A stretch of 64,000 bases of DNA from Doryteuthis pealeii (taxonomy: Eukaryota; Mollusca; Cephalopoda; Myopsida; Loliginidae): NCBI GenBank assembly GCA_023376005.1, contig CM042138.1:99386619-99450618 (forward strand), read 5' to 3'. The notes below the pieces were generated by a model. That model was not told the DNA's origin. It searched no databases and saw only the letters and a program-made list of their open reading frames with translations. The translations under genes were made by a program, and so were the position numbers. Shown here piece by piece: positions 41,742-52,429 of the stretch; the stretch's first letter is position 1, and each line of letters begins with the position of its first letter.

Positions 41742-42175
41742 GTGAGTAAAGAGTTTTACAATATTTTGGTAATGTGAGGCACATTTCAACAGTTCTGTTT
41801 GTTTTTGTCAAGTTCATGAAGGTGACAAACCACACTGGATTCTGAGATACTGAGCTCAAGTGCTACATGACAGATTTGCCTCTATGGCCTGGAGCACAAC
41901 GTCAGAATCCATGCTTGATCATCAAGTTTCTTGCAACCCAAGCAAAATTTCTTGAACCATTTGGTTACTGTACTGTGATCAACTGCACCTTCACCTTTCA
42001 TACAACAAATGTTTTTGGTTGCTTCCATGGAATTATGGCCCAGTTCAAATTCATAAAGCATAAGTTCCTGAATTAGACTATGTTGCACATTCACCTGCAC
42101 AGTTTTCAAATCACACATGGAGCAAAGCAATGCACAATGTGTCTGTGCACCAACTACTACAATACTACCGATCCA
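41742..42175 (-). pseudogene. mariner transposase, N-terminal DNA-binding part
   Basis: The minus strand encodes LIQELMLYEFELGHNSMEAT, then KNICCMKGEGAVDHSTVTKW and FKKFCLGCKKLDDQA. That is the first helix-turn-helix of mariner (SETMAR/Mos1-like) transposases, including HSTV..WF.KF..G...L.D. Residues after the stop near 41882 continue SISESSVVCHLHELDK and ITKIL in shifted frames. The catalytic part is absent. The left edge (GGGTGAGTAAAGAGTTTTAC) resembles a mariner end. Confidence 0.82.
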
Positions 42176-42640
42176 CAGTGAGTACCCTCCACAGTTTGAA
42201 CTGCTTCAGTCATGTTATATGTGCACCGCAAATTAGCACATACCGAAATTTTTAAAAACTTGAGACTTATCCTAGTAGTTTATACTTAGCTAAAAATTGA
42301 CAGACACTAACAAAATACAGTGTTGCTTTGTTTTGTTTTTGCTGAGTAAAATTTAAGTGACTATCATTTCTTTTTTTTTTTTACTGGCAAAATCTTTTTT
42401 AAAAGATTTTTCAACACTGACTGTATTTATATCCAACTCAAAATAAATATAAAAAGCTTCATAGACAGATTTAATAACACATTTGAAACAAACTTTTTTT
42501 TAAGATTATAAAAAATGATGGTGAACTAAATATATTTTTCTTATAAAATTGAAAATTTATAAAAAAGAACAAATATTTGAAATGAAATTTATCTTTGTTT
42601 TCTTTTATGGCATATTGTTATAGGTGATATAACCTATGTA
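42176..42640. other. Unassigned AT-rich stretch
   Basis: No recognised feature. Confidence 0.35.
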
Positions 42641-42689
42641 CATAAATGGAATGTGCCGAATACTACTATAAGTAGCAGGGACAATTGTG

Positions 42690-42930
42690 GTTTGGGACAC
42701 AAGCAACGCGAGTTGCGACTAAGCTTACTCGCGTAGGCTTGCTGGTCCAGTGTGCTTCAGCCACTGGACCGGTTGCGTTTGGTTAATAGCGTTGATCCCA
42801 GGCGCCCCCCTTGAGGGGGAATGCCAACAGGATCAACGCAATTTTTCTACCTACCACCCATGAGTCTCAGCTTGTGGGTGGTGCCCACATAAAACGGCCT
42901 TGTGCCATATCATGTAAAAGTGGGAAACAT
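42690..42930 (+). repeat. Repeat K copy with GC-rich 5' part
   Basis: CTGGTCCAGTGTGCTTCAGC then CACTGGACCGG forms a hairpin. Downstream are GTTGATCCCAGGCGCCCCCC, GGGGGAATGCCAACAGG and TTGTGGGTGGTGCCC. Confidence 0.5.
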
Positions 42931-43074
42931 GTAAATACCACAATCTACGGGAATCAGTTCACAACTGTATGGTCAGACGCAACTCCCCTTTCTTTTCTGT
43001 AATTTCTACTCATTTTTGTTCAATACATTTGTATCGATTTTCACCAGTCGTTTGTCTTATTTTTTGTCCCTTAA

Positions 43075-43835
43075 AAACCCCACAACACATATGAACCCTT
43101 TTCAGGTCATTTAATGTTTAATCAAGTCATTTTAATGCCATAAGAGTAGTTTGAAGATTATGGCCAGAACAATCATATAATTGCTAGGGCTTGATATGAC
43201 CAGCTGATTGATTGGAGTATTTGAAATGAGATCTGTCTTCATTCATTTGTTTTGTTTTACAGCATATCAACTCTTTTCAGGTCATTTAATGCCGAATCAA
43301 ATCATTTTGATAAAAGTTTTGGTTTTGGTTGGTAGAAATGATTTTCATTAACATCAATAAATGCTGGTGGTTAAGCCTAATCATATGATAAAAAGTCGGG
43401 GGTGTTATTTTCCATAAGAGCAGTTTGAAGAATACAGTCGGGACAATCATATAGCTGCTAGGGCTTGACATGATCAGGAAATTGATCTTGGTATTTGAAA
43501 TGAGATTTATCTTCATTCGTTGGTTTTGTTTTACGGCATATCAACCCTTTTCAGGTTATTTAATGCGGAATCAAATCATTTTGATAAAAATTTCGGGTTT
43601 GGTTGGTAGAAATAATTTTCATTAACTTCATGGCTATTAATAAATACTGGTGGTTGACCCTTAGCCACTACTTTCTTGTACCTATATGATAAAAATGGTT
43701 GGGTGTTTGCCATAAGAGCAATTAGAAGAATCTGTTTGGGACAATCATATAGTTGCTAGGGCTTGACATGACCAGGTGATTGATTGAATGGGGCCTCTCT
43801 GACCACCCATCTAGCCTAAGTAAAAGTTGAAATGG
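43075..43835 (-). mobile_element. Repeat D variant, head-to-tail truncated copies
   Basis: Starts CATATCAACCCTTTTCAGG or close variants occur near 43087, 43264 and 43537 (spacing about 174 and 274), each followed by TTTAATGCCGAATCAAATCA, TTTGGTTGGTAGAAATGATT and CAATCATATAGTTGCTAGGG blocks. The minus-strand start of this tail is the closest match in the window to the 126-bp satellite at 62560-64000. Confidence 0.7.
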
Positions 43836-44045
43836 AGTGTTGCGTGTCATGGAACCACTTAGTACCTGGGTCATAAACTGCTCAGCCACCATGATCCTGT
43901 TCTCAGGCATTACAGATAACCATCAATGGCCAATAGGTGGTCCCAATGGGGGTGGGAGGGGTCTTATCTTTCTGCAGAGATGTAGTCAGTGTATTCTACA
44001 GCCCCACCTGACAGGGGGAAGATTTGTCTTCAATATATTAACTAA
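43836..44045 (-). mobile_element. Repeat D, 5' part
   Basis: CTTATCTTTCTGCAGAGATG, TAGTCAGTGTATTCTACAGC and GGAACCACTTAGTACCTGGG match 9805-9985 in diverged form. Confidence 0.55.
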
Positions 44046-44160
44046 TTTACCCTGAATTTTGTCTGAATTTTTGTGATGAGCAATTATCATTATCATATGA
44101 TGTACTCAAACTAGTCTCCTCATCTTGATTGTTATAAATAAATAAATGGACTCTCTCGTC
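44045..44160 (-). repeat. Penelope-like terminal repeat fragment
   Basis: CCTGAATTTTGTCTGAATTT and GTCTCCTCATCTTGATTG match the pieces at 11265 and 16763 (inverted). Confidence 0.4.
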
Positions 44161-44309
44161 GATTTCGACGCATGAGGGTTCATCCAATGAACAACCTACA
44201 CAGTGTTTTGTTTTTAATGGTGAAGGTTTGTGTTGGACCATCTGCACTTTTTGGCACAGTCGATGGGAAAGAATTGGGGCACAAGGAGTGCCACAAACCC
44301 AATCAATGA

Positions 44310-44545
44310 CTGACCACAGGATTTTTTCAAATTCAGAGTTTTTATTCTCCTAGAATGGTTATCTATCCAAGGTTAAAGAGCCCAGTCTGCCCTACTATTT
44401 TACCCATAGCTGGAGGGGGAATATATGGATTCATACCTTTCCTATGGGTAATAGCGCTTTATGAAATACAAACAGCCTTGTCTAGGATTTAAACTCTGGT
44501 CGACGGGTCCATTTCCTACAACGCTAATCATTATGCCATGCACCC
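44310..44545 (-). mobile_element. SINE-E
   Basis: Minus strand: GTGCATGGCATAATGATTAG, GGACCCGTCGACCAGAG, AGGCTGTTTGTATTTCATA, CCATAGGAAAGGTATGAATC, TAGCTATGGGTAAAATAG. Confidence 0.78.
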
Positions 44546-44754
44546 CCATCCCTTGAGTCACAATGTTTCAACTATCCTTTGGCCTTCTTCAGATGTATAC
44601 CACATTTAGTAGCATAGGAATTTGGAAATGAATGCATTAATCAACTGAAATTCCCAGAAGATTACTGACAATGATGGACACCTGAATAAGCCTGAAGGGT
44701 ACAATGGGTAAAACATTGGGTCGATAATTACAACCAAGATAAAGGTCACTCATC

Positions 44755-44805
44755 ATCATCATCATCATCACCACCACCACCACCATCATTATCATTATCA
44801 TCATA
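44755..44805. repeat. (ATC)n(ACC)n(ATT)n compound microsatellite
   Basis: Trinucleotide runs just before the LINE fragment end. Confidence 0.85.
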
Positions 44806-44811
44806 ATGTTG

Positions 44812-44965
44812 TGCTGACAGCATGATTATCCATAACTCCCTCTCTCTCCCCAACTGTCACTATTAGTCATTGCCCCATAAAGGTCCTCTATGGAGCATGC
44901 AGAATCACGTAAGTTTTTGCTGGTTTTCCTACACTGGTATGTCCATGTGTAGATATTAACAGGAG
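44812..44965 (-). pseudogene. LINE ORF2 C-terminal fragment
   Basis: GTGCTGACAGCATGATTATC and GTTTTCCTACACTGGTATG align with 15775-15965, more decayed. Confidence 0.6.
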
Positions 44966-45184
44966 AATGTCACTTATGAGTTCGTTTTTGCTTCCCCAAA
45001 AGTGTTCCAGCATGAGGTCACTAGTTTAAGGAAAAATGATATAATAGTTTACAATGAAAGTGAGAGAAAAATAATTAATCAATGTGGATATTGTTTTTTT
45101 TTTATAGATTCTTTAACTGTTTTATTTCTTCACCATTTATATTACCTATTCCCAAGCTCATAGTCTTTGCTGTTCTTTTTCAAG

Positions 45185-45232
45185 GATATCTTTGGCATTA
45201 AATAACCCATGAAGGTTGATATGCCATATGAA
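45185..45232 (+). mobile_element. SINE-C/repeat D 3' tail scrap
   Basis: TTGGCATTAAATAACCCATG then AAGGTTGATATGCC. It is orphaned from any head. Confidence 0.7.
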
Positions 45233-45439
45233 GTTATTTGGAAAAACCAAATAATCACATTTTACTTCAATAAAAAGGTAATAAAATCATCAGAAATTGA
45301 TCAACACATAATAAATAGAATATACAATAGAACAAATAACAACACATATGATAAGTTTTTGAATCTTTTACATTTTAATATAGTGGCTCTTCTTCTCAAT
45401 AATAGCCAGTAATCTATTACCATTGATTTTGTTATTTTG

Positions 45440-46155
45440 TTTTTACTTAAGCAGGTTCAATTGCTGACATGGTAGTTTTAATCGCTTCTAAGAGATCTGC
45501 TTTGCTATTGTTTTCCACCTTCATATAATTTTATCTTCCTAATTGTCCATAGATTTCTGATTGGATTCAGAACCATTCCATTATCTTCTCTCCTATAAAT
45601 CTTTTATGCTCAAAGAATTCGCCTGTAAGCTTAGATACATGAGAAGGAGCATTGTTGTGCATAAATAGACACTTCACTTTGAAACTGCAGCACTGGAACT
45701 TAGGCTATGCAAAGAAAGTATTGTCTATAAAATTGCAATAGCACTGTTTAGTTTAACTCCTTTATTGACTTTGAATGGTCCAATAAAAGTTTGGTTGACA
45801 GTTCCAGCCCATATGGTCACACTACCACCTCTTTTAGTCACATGTACATCTGAACTGAATAAAATCCATCAATCTGGTCCATCAAATGTCATTCAAGATT
45901 CCTCCTTGAAAATTACTTCAATTTTCATGTATTTCTTGGTCTAATTTTGAACACTTTGAAATATTCTCCTTAGTGAGAGGAGGTTGCCTTGGAGTTTTTT
46001 TACAGATCCAAATATGCAAAGTATTCTACATCTTTTGTCTTTCTTGACAGTTTCAGCTTTTTCAAAGATCTGAGTGTTGCTCAAAAGTGATTGTATAACT
46101 ATACCTTAGTTTACATTCATCTTGAGGAAGCAAGTTCTTAAAGCTTTATAAGAAT
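45440..46155 (-). pseudogene. Tc1-like transposase relic
   Basis: Minus-strand codons across frames include AETVKKDKRC, then PPLTKENISKCSKLDQE, a WAGTVNQTF-like stretch, FMHNNAPSHVSKLTGEFFEH and EWF.PKQKSMDN. MHNNAPSH is the second-Asp region of Tc1 transposases (QDNAPSH), here with N for the catalytic D. Several stops and the missing terminal inverted repeats mark it as dead. Confidence 0.78.
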
Positions 46156-46200
46156 TAAATGTAGTTTTGGCTTTAGTGGCCAAAGCTGCTTCTTATAATA

Positions 46201-46665
46201 TGTTAGAAGGCTTTAGAGAAGTCTCTAACATAGGTAAACATATATGTAATAAAATCCAAACAAAGAGGTACATATAACAACAATACAGACTTTATTGTCT
46301 GAGCACATGTAACATGAAATATAGAACATATATACAAACAGTTAGGACGAATGTCTTTAGGAAGTAAGAAAGAGTTCTTATAGAATAGAAGAGTCACTTA
46401 CTGTATATAACCCACATGGTAGGGTCTATAAAGAGCTACATACTCACAAGGGTACAAGCCTATAGTTAGGAGACAAGGCCCCCCCAAACCTTAATGCATT
46501 CATTTAGTCTATCATTGTGGATATCAGATGAAAGAGTGGCAGATAGCTTCCCAGGTTGAGTTTAAATAGCCAGGTAGTAATGCCATTTAGTGTCAAATTC
46601 TGGCGGCAAGGGAAGAGAACCTTTTTCCACTCAAGTTCCTCCCCCAGGGGAAGACAGTCGCTACA
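46201..46665 (-). mobile_element. Possible solo LTR (465 bp)
   Basis: Minus strand: starts TGTAGCGACTGTC and ends CTTCTAACA (TGT...ACA). It holds a polyadenylation-like ACAATAAAGTCTG about 100 bp before the end and TATTTAAACTC and TATATAC-type promoter-like strings. No target duplication is visible and no coding part is attached, so this is a candidate only. Confidence 0.4.
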
Positions 46666-47325
46666 GCCTTTTCTTTTGCTTCAATTTCTCAACTTAGTTA
46701 TACTTATTTCACCAGCGCTCTTTATCATTCAATGATCTCTGCAAAGTTCCTGCAAAGAGGAGGTGAAAGAGAAGAGAAGAACAAAAAGAAAAAAATTTAA
46801 GAAGGAACCAAATCTAAAATTTGTCTGTTAAAACAACCGGATATTGTCGGTATAAATGAAAAACATGTCCTTTCTTAATCGAGCTCAAAAAGGTGTGCCT
46901 AAAGGTCATATGGTCATTTTTTTTTGGTTAAATTCCCTTTCTTCGTTTTAATTATGTCGTTGAAAGATTTTTATTAAAAAAATCAAAATTCAATGTTTTA
47001 TCACATTGAGATAGATAGCTGAAACAATTTCTGTTTAAATGACAAACCGATCTAAAAATTTTCTATGTTTATTATTATCATTATTATTATTATTATTATT
47101 ATTGTGTTGCCTGTTATCTCAGATACACCTTTCCCATGTCAATACGAGATGACAAATCTATTTCTGCTTGTGTTATTAGAAAAAAATGTGGACATTCCCT
47201 CAATAACTTTGTTATTTTCTGTTTTTCAGCATTTTGTTAGATCCTTCCTTTTACCCATGATTCAACATATATTATCGACACAAAGAAAAATAGTTTTTAT
47301 TAGATTTTAGACATCTTAAAGCAAA
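46666..47325. other. Unassigned, with (ATT)n at 47070-47102
   Basis: The small plus-strand frame after the ATT tract has no recognisable domain. Confidence 0.35.
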
Positions 47326-47329
47326 TCAA

Positions 47330-47872
47330 TCTTCATGGGTTATTAGTTTAATCTGCATACTAACTTCAGTCAGGATAGAACCCAGGTTGATGAGCAGTTC
47401 ATGACTTGCAATACTCCACTTTGGCCCTATCTTGGGCTAGACAGGCAATCGGAGAGGCCCCCTCCGATCAATCGGCTGGTCACGTCAAGCCCTAGCACCT
47501 ATATGATTGTCCCAACCCTATTGCCCTTATGGCAAGCCCCAACCCCTTTTTATCATATGGGTGCTAGAAGGTGGTGACTGAGGGTCTACATGTCCTAGGA
47601 ATGACGTTAAATTCTATCTGATGGAGACATTCCAGTTTTGGAGGTTTGGGGAATGTGGAGCACCCCTTCATCACCATTGCTCCCTGGTCCACTCTGACCC
47701 GGAGTGGTAGTACCTGTTAGGGTCCCATCTATGGGTTAAATAGAAAAACATGAGTTGATAAACAAAATTATATTATCCATTAAGAATTGATTTATTTCAA
47801 AACTTTATCGGCATTAAATAACCCACTGAGGTTGATATGCCGTAAAACAAAACAAAACAAAACAAACTAACT
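47330..47872 (+). mobile_element. Repeat D, best full copy
   Basis: In order: CTTGGGCTAGACAGGC, GGTCACGTCAAGCCCTAGC, ATGATTGTCCCAACCC, GGAATGACGTTAAATTC, CCTGGTCCACTCTGACCCGG then AGTGGTAGTACC, GGGTTAAATAGAAAAACATG, CGGCATTAAATAACCC, GAGGTTGATATGCC and (AAAAC)n. It has no tRNA-like head, yet its 3' end equals that of SINE-C. No open frame longer than about 60 codons. It could be the 3' part of a LINE that mobilises SINE-C. Confidence 0.78.
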
Positions 47873-48051
47873 TCAGTCAGTCCATCTTCGTGCATTCCAA
47901 ATATTTAAAAAATAACCATTAAAAATTATAGAAAATTCAGTTAAATATTTTACTAAGGGTGGAAGTAAATAAGCTTAAACTTGATAAATATTAGTTCAGA
48001 GCTTGTTGAGTTATTGAGGTTTATTTGATTTGCATGATAACTTCTTACAGG

Positions 48052-48053
<2 letters not shown>

Positions 48054-48104
<51 letters not shown>

Positions 48105-48249
48105 TAGGTGAATTATATCAATATTTCCGTGATAGGAAGTAGAGGTCTCAAACATACATATAAAAAAAATTGATTTGCGTACATACTTATAATAATATGT
48201 ATATCCACATATATTCACATATACATAGTAGAATATGAATATAAAACTA

Positions 48250-48290
<41 letters not shown>

Positions 48291-48376
48291 GAGTCCAATC
48301 ATTGTTTAGGGAAACTATGCTATATATGTATATATGTATAAATATAAAAAACATATATATGTGTGTGTTTGTGTGA

Positions 48377-48420
<44 letters not shown>
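48054..48420. repeat. Cluster of three TA tracts
   Basis: TA runs at about 48054-48106, 48254-48287 and 48378-48419 separated by ordinary AT-rich sequence. Confidence 0.92.
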
Positions 48421-48422
<2 letters not shown>

Positions 48423-48689
48423 TAGTTCCAATAAAAAATGACAAGACTCATTATGTATGTATTGACCTTTCTTCCTAGGATCAGAGTATCAAACTTTTGC
48501 CCTGGGGCAGGGAACCAAGTATATTATCTGTTTCTCTTTCTCAGCTGTGCTCTTCTAATGTAATCACCAATTTTATTAAAAAAAAATTATTTGATTACTT
48601 GAAAAATCAAATTTTATGAAAATATTTCCTATTTTTTATTATCAAGATTATGTTTTTCTCCCATTCCTCTTTTTCAGGGACAACAATTT

Positions 48690-49115
48690 ATGGCCATTGC
48701 AGATGGAGAAAAAAAGCAAAGAATTGATGACAGAGGAAACAATAAAAGACAATTGAAAGGAAGAAGCTAAAAAGATAATTTTTTAAGTTAGAAAGGTGAG
48801 AGAAGGGAGGGAATTTGAAAGGCGTGATGAGGATGAAGAAGAAACATAGATAGATGATGAGAGAGGAGATGAGAGAAGAGGTGAAAGAGAAGAAAAGAAC
48901 AAAAAGAAAAGATTTTAAGAAAGAACCAAAGCGAGGAAAAGAAAAAAAAAAGGAAAAGAACATAATATGAAAGATAGAAGTAATAAATAGAAAGAAAGAA
49001 GGAAAGAAAAAAAAGAAAGATTCATAGGAAATTAGGATAAGAAAGAAAGGGTAATTAAACTTAAGGATAGTAAAGACAGAAAGAAAGAAGAAAGAAAGAA
49101 AGAAAGAAAGAGATG

Positions 49116-49146
<31 letters not shown>

Positions 49147-49333
49147 GGTAATAAAACGTTAGTATAAGAAAGAAAGAAAGAAATAAAGAGCAATAAAATA
49201 TTAGGATAAGAAAGAAAGAAGGAAAGAAAGAGTCATAGGAATTTAGGATAAGAAAAAAAGGATAAGAAAACTTAAGGATAATAACAAAAGAAAGAAAGAA
49301 AGAAAGAAAGATAGGGTAATAAAACATTAGTAT

Positions 49334-49364
<31 letters not shown>

Positions 49365-49690
49365 TAATAGAACATCAGGATAAGAAAGAAAGAAAGAAAG
49401 AAAGAAAGAGTAATAGAACATCAGGATAAGAAAGAAAGAAAGAAAGAAAGAAAGAGCAATAGAACATCAGGATAAGAAAGAAAGAATGAAAGAAATAATG
49501 AAAGAGGGTAAGAAAGAAAAAGAAAAAGTGATAAAAAAAATTAGGATATGAAAGAAAAGAAAGTGTCATAAGAAACAATTATAAAAAATAAATAAATAAA
49601 TAAAGGGTGATAAGAAATTAGGATGAAAAAGAAAGAATGAATGTATGAGTGTGAGAAAAGAAAGAAAGAAAGGAAGGAAAAAAGTGTGAT
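48690..49690 (+). repeat. 1-kb polypurine tract, (GAAA)n-rich
   Basis: The plus strand is almost all A and G, with repeated AGAAAGAAAGAAAG blocks broken by words such as AATAGAACATCAGGATAAG every 40-65 bp. A tandem array of long tetranucleotide units is likely. Minus-strand frames (LSFFLSFF) are artefacts. Confidence 0.9.
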
Positions 49691-49926
49691 GAAATTATCA
49701 AATGTATGTGTGAAACACACACACACATACACACACAGGAAAACAAACACATGCACACTTGAAAGCAAACACACACAAATACACATATACACACATACAG
49801 GAAAATAAACAAACATACACACAGGAAAACAAATACACTCACACACACACACACACACACACACACATGCACACACCAGAAAACAAGCACACAAACACAC
49901 ATACATACACACTGGAAAACAAACAC

Positions 49927-49995
<69 letters not shown>
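49691..49995 (+). repeat. CA-rich minisatellite and (TA)n
   Basis: Units ACACACAGGAAAACAAACAC of about 40-45 bp repeat five to six times, then (CA)n and (TA)n. Confidence 0.88.
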
Positions 49996-49996
<1 letters not shown>

Positions 49997-50354
49997 CAGC
50001 TGTATGTGTGTTTATTTATAAATGAAAATGACATGAAATTTATCAACTACCTAGAAGGGTAAATGTTCAACTGGCAAATGACACTTATATTGACTTTCTT
50101 CACTTCCCAAAATATCTGTGCCAAATTTGGTCGAGCTAGATTCATCATTATGAATAAAAAATCCTATTGAAATAGATAAATGTTTAAGTGGGTAACGTCC
50201 AAAAACTACATCCATAATTATTCTTCTACAAGTTATTCTGACCAATATTCTCAGCCATTATATTAGGTAAAATAACTCACAGAATAATGGAAATGACTCA
50301 TGTTGGAATTAGTTCAGACTCTATTGATTCTTAGAATTTAATAGGCTCCTCTTA
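49996..50354. other. Unassigned
   Basis: No recognised feature. Confidence 0.35.
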
Positions 50355-51018
50355 TTTGTATTATTCGACTATTGTCCTCATCTTTATTGTTATCTGTAAA
50401 ACATTTTGACCGATGTATGCTCTTGCCTTGTTTATTGTTATCTGTAAAATTTTTCGGACGATGTACGCTATGGCCTTCTTTATTGTTATCTGTAAAACGT
50501 TTTGACCGATGTACACTCCAGCCTTCTTTATTGTTATCTGTAAAACGTTTTGTCCGATGTACAGTCCAGCCTTCTTTATTGTTATCTGTAAAACCTTTTG
50601 GCTGATGTATCCTCTGGCCTTCTTTATTGTTATCTGTAAAACGTTTCGGCCGATGTACCCTGCAGCCTTCTTTATTGTTATCTGTAAAACATTTCGGCTG
50701 ATGTACCTCTGGCCTTCTTTATTGTTATCTGTAAACATTTTGGCCGATGTACCCTCTGGCCTTCTTTATTGTTATCTGTAAAACGTTTCGGCCGATGTAC
50801 CCTGCCTTCTTTATTGTTATCTGTAAAACGTTTCGGCCGATGTACCCTCCAGCCTTCTTTATTGTTATCTGTAAAACGTTTCGGCCGATGTACCCTCCAG
50901 CCTTCTTTATTGTTATCTGTAAAACATTTTGGACGATACCTCTGGCCTTCTTTATTGTTATCTGTAAAACATTTTGGACAATATACCCTCTGGCCTTCTT
51001 TATTGTTATCTGTAAAAC
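50355..51018 (-). repeat. 48-bp minisatellite, at least 14 units
   Basis: The word TTTATTGTTATCTGTAAA starts at 50383, 50431, 50479, 50527, 50575, 50623, 50671, 50718, 50765, 50810, 50858, 50906, 50951 and 50999; most steps are 48, a few 45-47. The unit contains CGTTTCGGCCGATGTACCC. Because 48 is a multiple of three, frames stay open on both strands (FTDNNKEGWRVHRPKR on the minus strand). The unit derives from the Penelope-like terminal repeat, one copy of which (TTCGACTATTGTCCTCATC) borders the array at 50363. Confidence 0.95.
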
Positions 51019-51470
51019 ACAAACAATTTCATGCAGGATTTCAACTTGATTTACTAAGTCTATTTCTCAAGATTATTACCATTATGCCACAGGCACCTGT
51101 ATCTATATTAGATACAAGTATGCATTTACCTAACTCCTCCGCCATCGGCAGAATGTGACACAAGGTAAATTTTAAGTAGCGTACAGCTTCTATAAATTCA
51201 ACTTTAACATCTCCTAGATTGGTTGACACACTAAGACTAGAGAACCCAGTCTATCTTACAATTTACCCATAGCTGGAGGGAGAAGAGATCGATTCATGTC
51301 TTTCTTGAGAACATTAGTATGAAGTAAAACGCAAACAACCTCATGTAGGATTTGAACTAGAGTCTATATCTTATGATAATAACCATTACGCCACATACAC
51401 CTCCATCTGGTGAGGTACAAGTATGCATTTACCTAACCCCTCCGCGACTGGAGGGATGTGACTGTTGTAC
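51019..51470 (-). mobile_element. SINE-E units
   Basis: A head fragment (51030-51095), one near-complete minus-strand unit (about 51135-51400: GTGTATGTGGCGTAATGG, TAGTTCAAATCCTACATGAG, TTGACCTTGTGTCACATTC-like) and the 3' end of another (51410-51465, CCTAACCCCTCCGCGACTGG). Confidence 0.72.
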
Positions 51471-52109
51471 CGTTGAGGTGCAATGATACATATAAGAAAT
51501 TGAGTGCTTAATATATTTATTTAGCACTAGTATCCATTGCTAATGAATACATACAAAAACACAGAACAATAAAGTACAAACAATTACCAAGATAAAACTT
51601 ACAAGAAATAAAGGAGGGTAAAATATGGTATAGTCAAACACAGTAAAATCAGTCCAAATATTATTCAGCTTATTAATTCACTTTGATGTTATGAACCAGT
51701 CCATCTGGTAGAGTGCTGAAGGGATACTAGCTACTCTACAACAGTGACATGAGATCAAGGGCATTTGTATAAAGTCAAAAACAAACAACCTTATGCAGGA
51801 TTTGAACTAGAGTTTATTTCTTATGATAATAACCATTACACCACACACATAGATACCTCCATCTTGGCGAGGCTCAAGTATTGGCAGTTTATAGCTCTTG
51901 CATAGGCATTAGCCTACCAGATAACTTAACTTTCCTATCTAAGGTTCGGGAGATTTTTTTTTCAAAGGAGGGTCTTATACGCCATCAAATAGGGTATGTT
52001 ATCTCAGAATTTCAGACATTTCTGCTATTTTATTGTTTGGGATTTTGTTCCATTTGCACGAAGAGAACTCTATTTCATTTGGATGAATGCCCACAACTGA
52101 TAATGATTA

Positions 52110-52110
<1 letters not shown>
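51471..52110. other. Unassigned apart from a SINE-E head at 51785-51860
   Basis: GCAGGATTTGAACTAGAG and ATAACCATTACACCACA mark the SINE-E head. Nothing else recognised. Confidence 0.4.
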
Positions 52111-52141
<31 letters not shown>

Positions 52142-52142
52142 A
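52111..52142 (+). repeat. (TGC)n, about 10 units
   Basis: Uninterrupted CTG/CAG-class trinucleotide repeat. In the plus frame it reads as Ala repeats, but no gene context is seen. Confidence 0.95.
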
Positions 52143-52429
52143 CACTGTCCATGCCCCAACACTTACACATTTATACTCTGATTTACTGCAAGCCAGACTT
52201 GGATGTTGACAATCAATAATTATAGAGAAATTATGAATTTATTCACAAACGTATTCATCTTCATCATTGTCATAATCATCATCATTTTTTTTTTTTATGA
52301 TTAAGGAGTCTTAAGAGAATTTACATTTTTTGTTTTAATTTTTTTTCTTTCAGTAATGTATACGGCAAAATATATTTTACATGAATGATTTTGAGGAGAA
52401 TTGCATGTTAATGGAAACCAGGTGTGCAC

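Noticed and set aside
41867..42076. Plus-strand 69-codon frame
   Set aside because: Shadow of the minus-strand mariner transposase relic.
49061..49957. Minus-strand frames of 67-138 codons
   Set aside because: Translation of GAAA and CA repeats.
50355..51018. CRISPR-like look of regularly spaced repeats
   Set aside because: The whole 48-bp unit is repeated, with no unique spacers, in a eukaryotic setting.
50361..51158. 16-residue repeat proteins on both strands
   Set aside because: They follow from the 48-bp period; several units of 45-47 bp shift or shorten the repeat, and frames are open on both strands at once.
51881..52219. 112-codon frame with an Ala run
   Set aside because: The Ala run is the (TGC)n repeat and the rest shows no family resemblance.
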